In this document: one piece after another, positions 42,937 through 51,119 of the stretch
Layout: every line of letters starts with the position of its first letter
How positions within the stretch are numbered: the first letter of the stretch is position 1
NCBI RefSeq assembly: GCF_018070465.1
Contig: NZ_JAGPXT010000019.1
Coordinates: 55,732-119,731, forward strand
DNA from: Micromonospora sp. C95
GTDB taxonomy: Bacteria > Actinomycetota > Actinomycetes > Mycobacteriales > Micromonosporaceae
Length of the DNA stretch: 64,000 bases
Reading direction: 5' to 3'
Position numbers and translations under genes: made by a program
Notes under the pieces: generated by a model
The model's database searches: none
What the model was told of the DNA's origin: nothing
Seen by the model: only the letters and a program-made list of their open reading frames with translations

Positions 42937-43353
42937 TCAGTCGGATTCGCCGGAATTACGGGAGAGGGCCGGCTGGCCAACGCAGTTGTTCACCGAATTC
43001 ACCAGTTCGGTGCATTCGGTGAGGTCCCGGTGATCACAGTCCAGAGCGTGGGAAATAATTGCCAACGAGGCTCGCGAGTCACTTATTCGGCGGCGGAGTA
43101 CGTTTCGCTGTTCGGTCAGCAGTTGCCGCCATACCGTCGGGTCGTCCCGGTTGGCCAGTAGTGCCCGTAGTTGGCCGAGGCTGAACCCGGCCTCCTTGCC
43201 GAGCAGGATCAGGCCGACCTGGCCCGCGTGTTTACGCTGGTAACGGCGCCGCCCGTTGGGTTGCCGCTCGGGTGTGAGCAGACCCATCGCCTCCCAGTGC
43301 CGCAGTACGTGTGGAGCCAGGCCGAACCTGCCGGCCAGCTCGCCGATAGTCAT
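42937..43353 (-). CDS. MerR family transcriptional regulator
   Basis: 138 aa from the ATG at 43353 with GGTGGG before it; ATGs at 43380 and 43398 are in frame alternatives. N-terminal winged HTH (MTIGELAGRFGLAPHVLRHWEAMGLLTPERQPNGRRRY), then a coiled-coil helix and Cys and His residues (ALDCDHRDLTEC) near the end that could bind a metal or thiol ligand. Divergent from the repeat-protein gene, which it may control from the 119-base intergenic region with its facing GTCAAG / CTTGAC sites. Confidence 0.85.
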   Translation of the reverse strand: MTIGELAGRFGLAPHVLRHWEAMGLLTPERQPNGRRRYQRKHAGQVGLILLGKEAGFSLGQLRALLANRDDPTVWRQLLTEQRNVLRRRISDSRASLAIISHALDCDHRDLTECTELVNSVNNCVGQPALSRNSGESD

Positions 43354-43472
43354 CGATCGCCCACCAGATCTTGACTTCATGTCAGCATTAACTTGCATCA
43401 TTGTGATTGGCGTCAAGCCGCGGCGGCCGACTCCCAGAGAATTGATTAAAGTCTTGACAAGTGGAGGCGTCA

Positions 43473-44084
43473 GTGCAGTTGTTGCGTCAATCGGGTCATG
43501 CAAGGTTGCGGGCCGTACTGACCATGCTGGTCGTTCTCGCCGCGGCAATCGGCGTCAACCTGGCGGCGTCGTCGCCGGCCAGCGCGGCGACCACGACCAT
43601 CTGCAAGAGTTCCCCGGTGCCGGCCGGCTACGTGATCATCGCCGAGGGTTCGTCGAGCTCCTGCCCGTACGCATACCCGAACACCTGGACCATCACCACC
43701 CCGTCCACCACCGGCACCACCACGGTCTGCAAGGTGTCGAGCATTCCGGCCGGCTACGTCATGATCAGTGAGGGCAGTTCCACCCAGTGCCCGTACTCGT
43801 GGCCGAACACGATGACGATCCGCATTCCGTCCACGAGCAGCACGACGGTGATCTGCAAGTCCTCGCCGCTGCCGACCGGATTCGTGATCACCGCTGAGGG
43901 CAGTTCCACGCAGTGCCCGTACTCCTGGCCCAACACGTACAGCATCCGGATCCCGGCGGCGTCCGGCACCACTGTCGTCTGCTCGATCTCGCCGGTGCCC
44001 GCAGGCTACGTGGTGGTCGGAACCGGCTCGTCCACCCAGTGCCCGTACGCCTGGCCGAACACCAAGTCGATCCGACGCGCCTGA
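43473..44084 (+). CDS. Secreted protein with four 42-residue two-cysteine repeats
   Basis: 203 aa from the GTG at 43473, with GGAGG before it. A signal peptide ends SPASA. The mature protein is four consecutive units with an exact period of 42 residues. Each has C-x19-C and a PxPxGYVIxAEGSS...CPYxWPNT core. The eight Cys are even in number and regular, so one disulfide per unit is expected. I recognise no family; function is unknown. It could be a surface adhesin, an enzyme inhibitor or a wall-binding protein. It is divergent from a MerR regulator. Confidence 0.85.
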   Translation: MQLLRQSGHARLRAVLTMLVVLAAAIGVNLAASSPASAATTTICKSSPVPAGYVIIAEGSSSSCPYAYPNTWTITTPSTTGTTTVCKVSSIPAGYVMISEGSSTQCPYSWPNTMTIRIPSTSSTTVICKSSPLPTGFVITAEGSSTQCPYSWPNTYSIRIPAASGTTVVCSISPVPAGYVVVGTGSSTQCPYAWPNTKSIRRA

Positions 44085-44156
44085 CCGGAGCGCGGTGTCG
44101 TAGAACGCACCGGACCTGGTTCGGACGCCGCCCTCTGAGACACCGCACCAGCTCTA

Positions 44157-44192
44157 CTCGCCGGGCGGCCCGAACCCGGGCCGTCCGGCGAG
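44157..44192 (+). terminator. Terminator of the repeat-protein gene
   Basis: 16-bp stem with one wobble pair, CTCGCCGGGCGGCCCG / CGGGCCGTCCGGCGAG, and an AACC loop. Confidence 0.65.
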
Positions 44193-44316
44193 ACGGTGCG
44201 AATCCGCACCGCATCGGCTTGTTTTTCAGCCATCTCACAGGCCCGCTCGATAAAGTTCGCTGGTCCGCGTCCGCTCCCACAATGGAGTACGGGCACCAGA
44301 CCCCGCAGGAGTACCG

Positions 44317-45318
44317 ATGGTCTTCAAGAAGATGCTGAGCGCGTTGGGCGTGGGCGGTCCCAGCGTGGACACCGTCCTGGTCAACCCGAACACCAGACCC
44401 GGACTTGCCCTCGACGGCCAGGTCAACCTGCTCGGCGGCGACGCGGCGGCGGACATCGAACAGATCGCCATCGGTCTGGTCGCCCGGGTCGAGATCGGTG
44501 AGCAGGCCGGCGTGATGGAGTTCCACCGCCAGGTGGTCAGCGGGCCGCTGCAACTCGCGGCGAAGCAGGCACTGTCCATCCCGTTCCAGCTGCCGCTGCC
44601 CTGGGAGACGCCGATCACCGCGGTCTACGGTCAGCGTCTGCACGGCATGGCGCTGGGTCTGCGTACCGAGTTGGCGATCGCCCGCGCGGTCGACAAGGGT
44701 GACCTGGACGAGATCAACGTGCACCCGCTGCCGGTGCAGGAGCGCATCCTGGAGGCGTTCCTCCAGCTCGGCTTCCGGTTCAAGAAGGCCGACCTGGAGC
44801 GTGGCCTGATCCACGGCGTGCAGCAGACCCTGCCGTTCTACCAGGAGATCGAGTTCTTCGCGGCACCGCAGTACGCGCAGAGCATCAACGAACTCGAACT
44901 GACCTTCGTCAGCAACCCGCACGGCGTCGACGTGGTGCTGGAATGCGACAAGCGCGGCGGCTTCCTGGCGCCCGGCCACGACGTCTTCGGCCGCTACCAG
45001 GTGGCGCACACCGATGCGGAGCGCTCCGACTGGGTACAGGTGGTCGACGGCTGGTTGCAGGAGACGATCGGTCGCTTCGGTGCTCTGCGCGCCCAGGCGT
45101 TCGGACCGCACGGCTACGGCGGAGCGCAGAAGTTCGGCCACCCGCACCAGCGGGGCGGCGTCGGCATGGGTGGGGTGGTGGCCGGCGCTGCGCTGGGTGC
45201 CGCCGGTGGCATGCTCGCCGGCCACATGATCGGTAACGCCTTCGAGGGTGCCGAGGACGAGGTGTCCGAGGCCGCCGGTGACTTCGGTGGCGACTTCGGC
45301 GGCTTCGAGGAGTTCTAG
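44317..45318 (+). CDS. SpoOM-family sporulation-control protein
   Basis: 333 aa. The N-terminal arrestin-like domain (MVFKKMLSALGVGGPSVDT...GLALDGQVNLLGG) and FQLPLPWETPIT are diagnostic for SpoOM/Spo0M, which affects sporulation and cell division. Residues about 165-250 form the second half (NPHGVDVVLECDKRGG). The C-terminus is a Gly-rich, possibly membrane-touching segment (GMGGVVAGAALGAAGGMLAGHM) and an acidic tail. AGGAG precedes the ATG. Confidence 0.88.
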   Translation: MVFKKMLSALGVGGPSVDTVLVNPNTRPGLALDGQVNLLGGDAAADIEQIAIGLVARVEIGEQAGVMEFHRQVVSGPLQLAAKQALSIPFQLPLPWETPITAVYGQRLHGMALGLRTELAIARAVDKGDLDEINVHPLPVQERILEAFLQLGFRFKKADLERGLIHGVQQTLPFYQEIEFFAAPQYAQSINELELTFVSNPHGVDVVLECDKRGGFLAPGHDVFGRYQVAHTDAERSDWVQVVDGWLQETIGRFGALRAQAFGPHGYGGAQKFGHPHQRGGVGMGGVVAGAALGAAGGMLAGHMIGNAFEGAEDEVSEAAGDFGGDFGGFEEF

Positions 45319-45330
45319 GCACGACGAGAC

Positions 45331-45364
45331 GGTGGCCCTTCGGGATCTCTCCCGAAGGGCCACC
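45331..45364. terminator. Bidirectional terminator between convergent genes
   Basis: Perfect 14-bp stem GGTGGCCCTTCGGG / CCCGAAGGGCCACC with a 6-nt loop, 12 bases after the SpoOM stop. Confidence 0.8.
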
Positions 45365-45403
45365 GTGCGTACGCGGGCCGCTCGCGGCCACGCCGTCGCG
45401 GGG

Positions 45404-45781
45404 TCACCGTCCCCGCTTACGCTCCTCGCCGGAACGCTTGGCGCTGCCGGCCTTGGCCAGACCACGGCTACCCAGGTAACCGAGGGTCAGCAGGGTGATG
45501 AAGAACCACGCCTGGCCGGGGTTGTTCAGGTTCAGCCCGTACGAGCTGGTGCCACGCCAGAAGGCGGCGATCACCACGGTGGTGACGGCAGCGGCGTAGA
45601 TCCAGAACTCGGTGGTCAGGAACGCCTGCTTCGTCTCCGTGCCCGGTGCCGGCATCGGTTCCCGGTGCCCGTCCTGCATCATCGGCATCTGACGGGTGGG
45701 TGCCTCCTGCATGGCCGCGCGGTTCTGCACGTCCTGCGCCGGGCGGTTCATCGGCCTGGTAGATGCAGCCTGCGTGCTCAT
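45404..45781 (-). CDS. Small membrane protein with Met/Gln-rich N-terminus
   Basis: 125 aa. A polar N-terminal half rich in Met, Gln and Pro precedes two transmembrane helices (FWIYAAAVTTVVIAAFWR and AWFFITLLTLGYLG) separated by a short loop with LNLNNPGQ, then a basic tail. Unknown function; similar small proteins are common in actinomycetes. AGGAGGA lies before the ATG. Confidence 0.72.
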   Translation of the reverse strand: MSTQAASTRPMNRPAQDVQNRAAMQEAPTRQMPMMQDGHREPMPAPGTETKQAFLTTEFWIYAAAVTTVVIAAFWRGTSSYGLNLNNPGQAWFFITLLTLGYLGSRGLAKAGSAKRSGEERKRGR

Positions 45782-45979
45782 CTGTCCTCCTCAGGATTGA
45801 TGAGTCGTAACCTGCGACCCTCGCCCCGCTACCGCGTGTCGGCCACGGCACGGTTCGCGCACTTGGCGGGGGCACCCCGCGTCTACCCCCGCCGACGGGG
45901 GCAGTAACGCCGATCCGATCCCGCGATTCCCGCCGTTCGCGCGGGCGACGCCGGAATGTCGCGTCGCCCGCGCTGCGCC

Positions 45980-48022
45980 TCACCGCAGGCCGTTGCGGAT
46001 GGCCACGCCGACCAGCAGATCCGGGTCGTCGGTGATGATGCCGTCGACCCCGAGGTCGATCACCCGCTGCATCACCGTCGCGTCGTTGACGGTGTAGGGG
46101 ATCACCTTCAGGCCGTACCGGGCCTGGAGGGTGCGTACGTCCGGTCCGTGGAAGTACGTCGGGTCCTGCCGCAGGTACCAGTCCGGGTGGCTGACCGAAC
46201 CCTGCGCCGGGTCGTGCACCTGCCAGTTCGCCGACACCGTGGCGGCACCGGCGGCCCGGGTGAGCCGGCCCAGGTCCCGGTACTTCCACCAGTCCAGTCC
46301 GGCGGTCCACGGGCTCTTGACCGACCGGTCGCCGTACACCGCCCGCAGCGAGCACTCGTCGGCCAGCCCGGTGCACTCCGTCGGCCCGTACTGCCAGACC
46401 AGGGCGACCGTCTCGATCCGCCGGTCCAGGTGCCGGGCGTAGGTGATGGTGCGCCAGTCGAAGGACTGGATGGTGACCCGGCTGGTCAGGCCGGCGCGCT
46501 GCACGGCGGTGACCAGCTTGCGGGTGAAGCTGCGGTACGGCTCGGTGTCGTCCACCAACGGGCTGATCTTCGTCTCGATGTTGAACCGGATGTCCGTCCG
46601 GCCGCTGGCCCTCACCAGCGCGAAGACCTCCTCCAGGGTGGGGATCCGGGCACCCGGGACCGGCACCTGGCCGGGCATGTCGGCGGCCGTCTTCGTACCA
46701 CAGTCGAGGGTCTTGAGCTGCGCGAGACTGAGCGAGTGCACCAGCTTGCCCACGTACGGGAACTTCGGGTCGCGCGGTCGCACCGGCGCGGTGTCGAGGC
46801 AGTGCGAGCCGTTGACGGTGCGGTCGTGCAGCACCACCAGCCGGCCGTCGGAGGTCACACCGGTGTCCAGTTCCAGGGTGGAGATCGCCGGGTTGGCCAG
46901 GGCGTTGGCGAACGCGGGCAGGGTGTTCTCCGGCCGGGTCGCCCGGCCGCCACGGTGCGCCTGGATGTCGAACGGGGCGGCGTACGCCCGGGGCAGCCGG
47001 TAGCCGCGCTGCTTGAGCAGGGTGCGCAGCCGGTCCGGGTAGTCGGTGATGAGGCCGTCCACCCCGTCGTCGATCAGCTTGGTCATGGTCGGCACGTCGT
47101 TCACCGTCCACGGGATGACCCGGATGCCGTTGCGGTGGGCGTGGGTCACCAGCTCCCGGGTCACGTACGGCCGGTAGCCGGGATCGGTGACGGTGCCGTT
47201 CTGCGGAAAGCCGTGCACCGGTGAGAAGGCGGTGACACCCAGGCTGCGGATCGCCCGGATCGGGTCGCCGCCGAAGTCGTCGATGTCCAGCCCACCCAGC
47301 CACGGAGAGGCGCCCGGCTGCCCCACCTGGAGGAAGTCGTAGTTGGTGAGCGCGACAAGCGGCAGCCGCGGCTCGACCTGACGCATCCGCTTGAGCGCGC
47401 CCCAGTCGAAGCTCTGGATGGTCACCTGCCGCAGCATCCGGGCGGCCCGGATCTCCTTCGCGGTGACCTGGACGAACTGCTCCCGTGGCGCGGTCTCGCT
47501 CGGCGCTCCCGCCTCCACCTTGGTCTCGATGTTGAGCATCACGTCGTTCGCCCGGTACCGCTTCACCAGGGCGAAGACCTCACTCAGCAGCGGCATCCGA
47601 GCCTCCGGCACGGCGAGCTGGCCGGGCCGGTCCGGCAGCGTACGCGAGCCGCAGTCGAGGGTGCGTACCTGCGCCAGGGTCAACGTGTTGACGTACTTCC
47701 CGACGTACGGAAAATCGGGGTCGTCCGGGACGGCCGGGGCGGTGTCGGCGCACTTCGTGGCGCTGACCCGCCGGTCGTGGGTGACCACGGCCTGTCCGTC
47801 CTCGGTGATCTGGACGTCCAGTTCGAGGGTGCTCACCCCGAGTTGAAGCGCGTTGCCGAACGACGCGAGGGTGCTCTCCACCCGCAGGCCGAGACCACCC
47901 CGGTGGGCCTGTAGGTCGAAGTCCCGGTCTGGTCGCGGATGTGTCGGGGCGGGTGCCGCCAGCATGGTCGTCACGATCGTCGCGGCCAGGGCCGCGACGG
48001 CGGTACGGCGTACGGTGCGCAC
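45980..48022 (-). CDS. Double-domain secreted glycerophosphodiester phosphodiesterase
   Basis: 680 aa from the GTG at 48022, with GGAGGGAGAGG before it. A signal segment (RTAVAALAATIVTTMLAAPAP) precedes two complete GDPD domains. Each has the HRGG motif (FDLQAHRGG and FDIQAHRGG), the Glu-x-Asp (LELDV, LELDT), and a second His (VTHDRRV, VLHDRTV), and each ends WTVNDVPTM or YTVNDATVM. Two fused domains are unusual. It should release glycerol 3-phosphate from phosphodiesters or teichoic-acid polymers outside the cell. Confidence 0.88.
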   Translation of the reverse strand: MRTVRRTAVAALAATIVTTMLAAPAPTHPRPDRDFDLQAHRGGLGLRVESTLASFGNALQLGVSTLELDVQITEDGQAVVTHDRRVSATKCADTAPAVPDDPDFPYVGKYVNTLTLAQVRTLDCGSRTLPDRPGQLAVPEARMPLLSEVFALVKRYRANDVMLNIETKVEAGAPSETAPREQFVQVTAKEIRAARMLRQVTIQSFDWGALKRMRQVEPRLPLVALTNYDFLQVGQPGASPWLGGLDIDDFGGDPIRAIRSLGVTAFSPVHGFPQNGTVTDPGYRPYVTRELVTHAHRNGIRVIPWTVNDVPTMTKLIDDGVDGLITDYPDRLRTLLKQRGYRLPRAYAAPFDIQAHRGGRATRPENTLPAFANALANPAISTLELDTGVTSDGRLVVLHDRTVNGSHCLDTAPVRPRDPKFPYVGKLVHSLSLAQLKTLDCGTKTAADMPGQVPVPGARIPTLEEVFALVRASGRTDIRFNIETKISPLVDDTEPYRSFTRKLVTAVQRAGLTSRVTIQSFDWRTITYARHLDRRIETVALVWQYGPTECTGLADECSLRAVYGDRSVKSPWTAGLDWWKYRDLGRLTRAAGAATVSANWQVHDPAQGSVSHPDWYLRQDPTYFHGPDVRTLQARYGLKVIPYTVNDATVMQRVIDLGVDGIITDDPDLLVGVAIRNGLR

Positions 48023-48194
48023 GCTGTCCTCTCCCTCCTGCGGGGATCTCCCGCCGAATCCGCTGCACAGCATCGGCAGCCGGCACGGCGGGCAGGCAAG
48101 CGCAGTGCGACCGTCGGGTGAACCGGCGGTGCGGGTTTGCCGCGCCGGTCACCGGGCACGCACCGAGACCGACCCTTCTGCGAGGTGATGGATC

Positions 48195-48596
48195 GTGCGT
48201 GAGGACCAGATGCGACAGGACGCCGCCCGCCGGGCCGAGGAGCGGATCACCGGCGACGGGTACGGCGAGGGTGCCCTGGACGAGGTGACCGTGCCGCCGA
48301 CCGATGTGGAGAGCCAGTTGCAGCGCGAGGACCCGGACGACCCGGCCGACGTGCCGATCGACCCGACCGTGCTGCGCGACGGCGGGCCGACGCGCGGCCA
48401 GGGCGCGATCACCACGACCGGCGGCACCGCCGGCCCGGCCAGCGCCCGCCGGGTGGCCCGCCAACCGGAGCGCCACCGCGGCAAGGTCGCCCCGACCACC
48501 ACCGGCGACGCCACCACCGGCGGCCTGAGCACCCCAGCCGCCGGCCCCACCAGCGACAACTCCACCCCCACCACCCACCAGGGCAACTTCGACTAA
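48195..48596 (+). CDS. Small acidic/Thr-rich protein of unknown function
   Basis: 133 aa, GTG start. The N-terminal half is charged (REDQMRQDAARRAEERITGDG) and holds ESQLQREDPDDPADVPIDPTV; the C-terminal half is rich in Thr, Gly and Pro and looks disordered. No signal or membrane segment. It is divergent from the GDPD gene. I recognise no family. Confidence 0.55.
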   Translation: MREDQMRQDAARRAEERITGDGYGEGALDEVTVPPTDVESQLQREDPDDPADVPIDPTVLRDGGPTRGQGAITTTGGTAGPASARRVARQPERHRGKVAPTTTGDATTGGLSTPAAGPTSDNSTPTTHQGNFD

Positions 48597-48638
48597 CCCG
48601 GTCCCGGTCTCACTCCCACTCACTCCCGCTCCACCCGG

Positions 48639-48697
48639 TTGATCATGAAGTTGTTGCCTGCCGTCGTCGGCGTGTCGGGCAACAACTTCATGATCAA
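48639..48697. repeat. Palindromic element family A, copy 2
   Basis: Perfect 20-bp arms, each with GATCATGAAGTTGTTGCC or its complement, and a 19-base loop. Read on the minus strand the loop starts CGACACGCCGA, as in copy 1 at 23671, so the copies are inverted relative to each other. Confidence 0.85.
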
Positions 48698-48735
48698 GCG
48701 GGCGGCGGGGGTGGGGCGTGGGGGGCAGGGGGATG

Positions 48736-51024
48736 TTAGGGGGTGGGGGTGAGGGTGGTTAGGTTTTGGGTGGCGCGGGTCAGGGCTACGTAGAGGTCGT
48801 TGCGGCCTCGGGGGGACTCGGCGATGATGTGGGCCGGGTCGACCACGATGACGGAGTCGAATTCGAGGCCCTTGGCCTCGGCGACGGTCAGTACCACGAC
48901 CCGGCTCTCCAGCTCGGGTTGCTCGCCGACGGCCGCCTCGGGCACCGCCGCCGTCAGCGCGGCACCGAGGTCGTCGAGCCGGCCGGCTGGGACGATCACC
49001 CCGAGCCGCCCGTCGGTCAGCCCGGCCGCCTCGGCGGTGGCGGTCGCCACCAGCTCCGCAGCGAGCGACTCCGCCGGCACCGCACGCTGCTGCGGCGGAA
49101 AACCACTCGAGCGTACGGCGCGCGGCGGGCGCAGCGTCGGATCGATCTCGGCCAGTACGTCTGCGGCCACCTCCATGATCTCGGCCGGGGTGCGGTAGCT
49201 GACGGTCAGCTCGGTCAGCCGCCACCGGTCCGCCACGTACGGCGCCAGCGCCTCCGCCCACGACGGCGTGCCGGCCAGCGCCCCGGTCTGCGCCACGTCA
49301 CCCACGATGGTCATCGAACGGCTCGGGCAGCGGCGCATCAGCAGCCGCCACGCCAGCGGCGACAGCTCCTGCGCCTCATCGACGATCACGTGCCCGAACG
49401 CCCAACCACGGTCCGCCGCCGCGCGTTGGGCGGTGGTGAGCCGGTCCGCCTCCTCCTGCCGTTCCAGCAGCCGGTCGGCATCGAGCAGGTCGGTCACGCC
49501 GAGGATCTCGCCGCCCTCGGCCTCGTCCTCCACGTCGATCGAGCGGGAACCCCGGGCGATCTCCAGTACGCCCTCGGCGTACTCGCGTTGCAGGGCGCGG
49601 ATCCGGTCCCGGCGGGCGGCGGCGGCCCGGTCGTCCTCACCGAGCAGTTCCGCCGCCTCGTCGAGCAGCGGCACGTCCGCCGGTGTCCAGCCGCCCGGCT
49701 CGCGGTGCAGGGCGGCCCGCTCGGCGGCGCTGAGCATCGGCGCGGCGGTGTCGATGCGCTCGGGCGCGGCGTAGAGGTCGGCGAGCAGGCGCTGCGGCGT
49801 GAGTACCGGCCACAGCTCGTCCAGGGTCGCCCGGACCTCCGGCTCCTCGCGCAGCTCGCGGCGGATCTCGGCGCGGTCGGCCTCTTCGAGCAGGTTCTCC
49901 CCGCCCAGCGGGTCGGCACCGATGCGTTCGGCCACCTGGTCGGCGAGCGCGTGGATGATCTCGATGTCGAAGACCGCGCGGGCCAGGTTGTGCGGCCGGC
50001 CGCTGCGCCGGGCCCGGTCGCGCGCCGCGCGCACGGTGGCCGGGTCGAGGACGAGAACCTCCCGCTGCGGCAGCTCGATCTCCAGCGGCTCGTCGGGCAC
50101 CCGCTGCCGATCGCGTACGGCGTTGGCCAGCACCTCGACCATCGTCAGGCGGCCCTTCAGGGCGGCGGTGCTGGCCGGCTCGGCCCGGTGGGCGCTGACG
50201 CCCGGGAAGAGATCACCCTGGGTACGCAGCAGCACGCCCGTCTCGGCGAGCGCCGGCAGCACCTGCGAGATGTACCGCAGGAACGTCACGTTCGGACCGA
50301 CCAGCAGCACACCCCTGGTCGACAGTTCCCGCCGATGGGTGTAGAGCAGGTACGCGGCCCGGTGCAGCGCCACGGCGGTCTTGCCGGTGCCCGGCCCGCC
50401 CTGCACCACGAGCACGCCCGGCAGGTCGGCCCGGATGATCCGGTCCTGCTCGGCCTGAATGGTCTCCACGATGTCGCGCATCCGGCCGGTTCGGCCGGCG
50501 TTCAGCGCCGCGAGCAGTGACGCCTCGCCGGTCAGCTCCTCGTGGGCGGTGGGGGAGGCGGTGGCCAGGTCGAGCACCTCGTCGTTGAGGCCGACCACCT
50601 TCCGTTGCCGGGTACGCACGTGCCGGCGTCGCCGGATGCCCTGTGGGTTGGCGGCGGTGGCGAGGTAGAAGGCGCGGGCGGCCGGGGCACGCCAGTCCAT
50701 CAACAGCGGCTCGTAGTCGCCCTCGGTGTCGAAGATGCCGATCCGACCGATGTAGTGGCGCTTGTCGCCGTCGGTGTCCAGCCGGCCGAAGCAGAGGCCG
50801 TTCTCCACCGCCGAGAACTGCTCCACCTGATCGGCGTACATGCGTACCGAGCTGTCGCGTTGCGAGCGGGCCTGCAACGTGCCACCGGTGGACCGCAACT
50901 GCTCGGTCAACCGCGTCGCCGCCTGGTCCCGCAGGTCGTCGAGGCGCTGGTAGAGCATCGAGACGTACTCCTGCTCGCGGCCGATCTCGTCGTCGGACGG
51001 TGAACCGCCGGAGTGCCTTGACAA
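48736..51024 (-). CDS. helD: HelD/HelR-type RNA polymerase-interacting UvrD-like helicase
   Basis: 762 aa from a TTG at 51024 with GGGAG before it, which yields SRHSGGSPSDDEIGREQEYVSMLYQRL, the usual N-terminal coiled coil. Superfamily I motifs: Walker A GGPGTGKTAVALHRAAYLLY, Walker B IVDEAQELSP, motif IV SYRTPAEIM and motif VI LYVALTRATQ. In actinobacteria this group frees RNA polymerase from DNA and in some species protects it from rifamycins. The frame stays open upstream through the AT-rich hairpin, so a longer N-terminus is possible. It is downstream of the TPR gene. Confidence 0.88.
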   Translation of the reverse strand: MSRHSGGSPSDDEIGREQEYVSMLYQRLDDLRDQAATRLTEQLRSTGGTLQARSQRDSSVRMYADQVEQFSAVENGLCFGRLDTDGDKRHYIGRIGIFDTEGDYEPLLMDWRAPAARAFYLATAANPQGIRRRRHVRTRQRKVVGLNDEVLDLATASPTAHEELTGEASLLAALNAGRTGRMRDIVETIQAEQDRIIRADLPGVLVVQGGPGTGKTAVALHRAAYLLYTHRRELSTRGVLLVGPNVTFLRYISQVLPALAETGVLLRTQGDLFPGVSAHRAEPASTAALKGRLTMVEVLANAVRDRQRVPDEPLEIELPQREVLVLDPATVRAARDRARRSGRPHNLARAVFDIEIIHALADQVAERIGADPLGGENLLEEADRAEIRRELREEPEVRATLDELWPVLTPQRLLADLYAAPERIDTAAPMLSAAERAALHREPGGWTPADVPLLDEAAELLGEDDRAAAARRDRIRALQREYAEGVLEIARGSRSIDVEDEAEGGEILGVTDLLDADRLLERQEEADRLTTAQRAAADRGWAFGHVIVDEAQELSPLAWRLLMRRCPSRSMTIVGDVAQTGALAGTPSWAEALAPYVADRWRLTELTVSYRTPAEIMEVAADVLAEIDPTLRPPRAVRSSGFPPQQRAVPAESLAAELVATATAEAAGLTDGRLGVIVPAGRLDDLGAALTAAVPEAAVGEQPELESRVVVLTVAEAKGLEFDSVIVVDPAHIIAESPRGRNDLYVALTRATQNLTTLTPTP

Positions 51025-51055
51025 TCCGTCTCCCAATTGGCTAGAATTCGCATTC

Positions 51056-51084
51056 AGAACGGCTTTCTCAAGCCGTTCTTTTTT
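51056..51084 (+). terminator. Intrinsic terminator with T-run on the plus strand, in the helD leader
   Basis: AGAACGGCTT-TCTC-AAGCCGTTCT followed by five Ts. The stem is perfect and strikingly AT-rich for this genome. Both flanking genes are on the minus strand, so the terminator faces away from the helD reading direction. Confidence 0.7.
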
Positions 51085-51119
51085 GTGCCTGAACTGCCAA
51101 AGATAGCGCGCCCCGCGGG

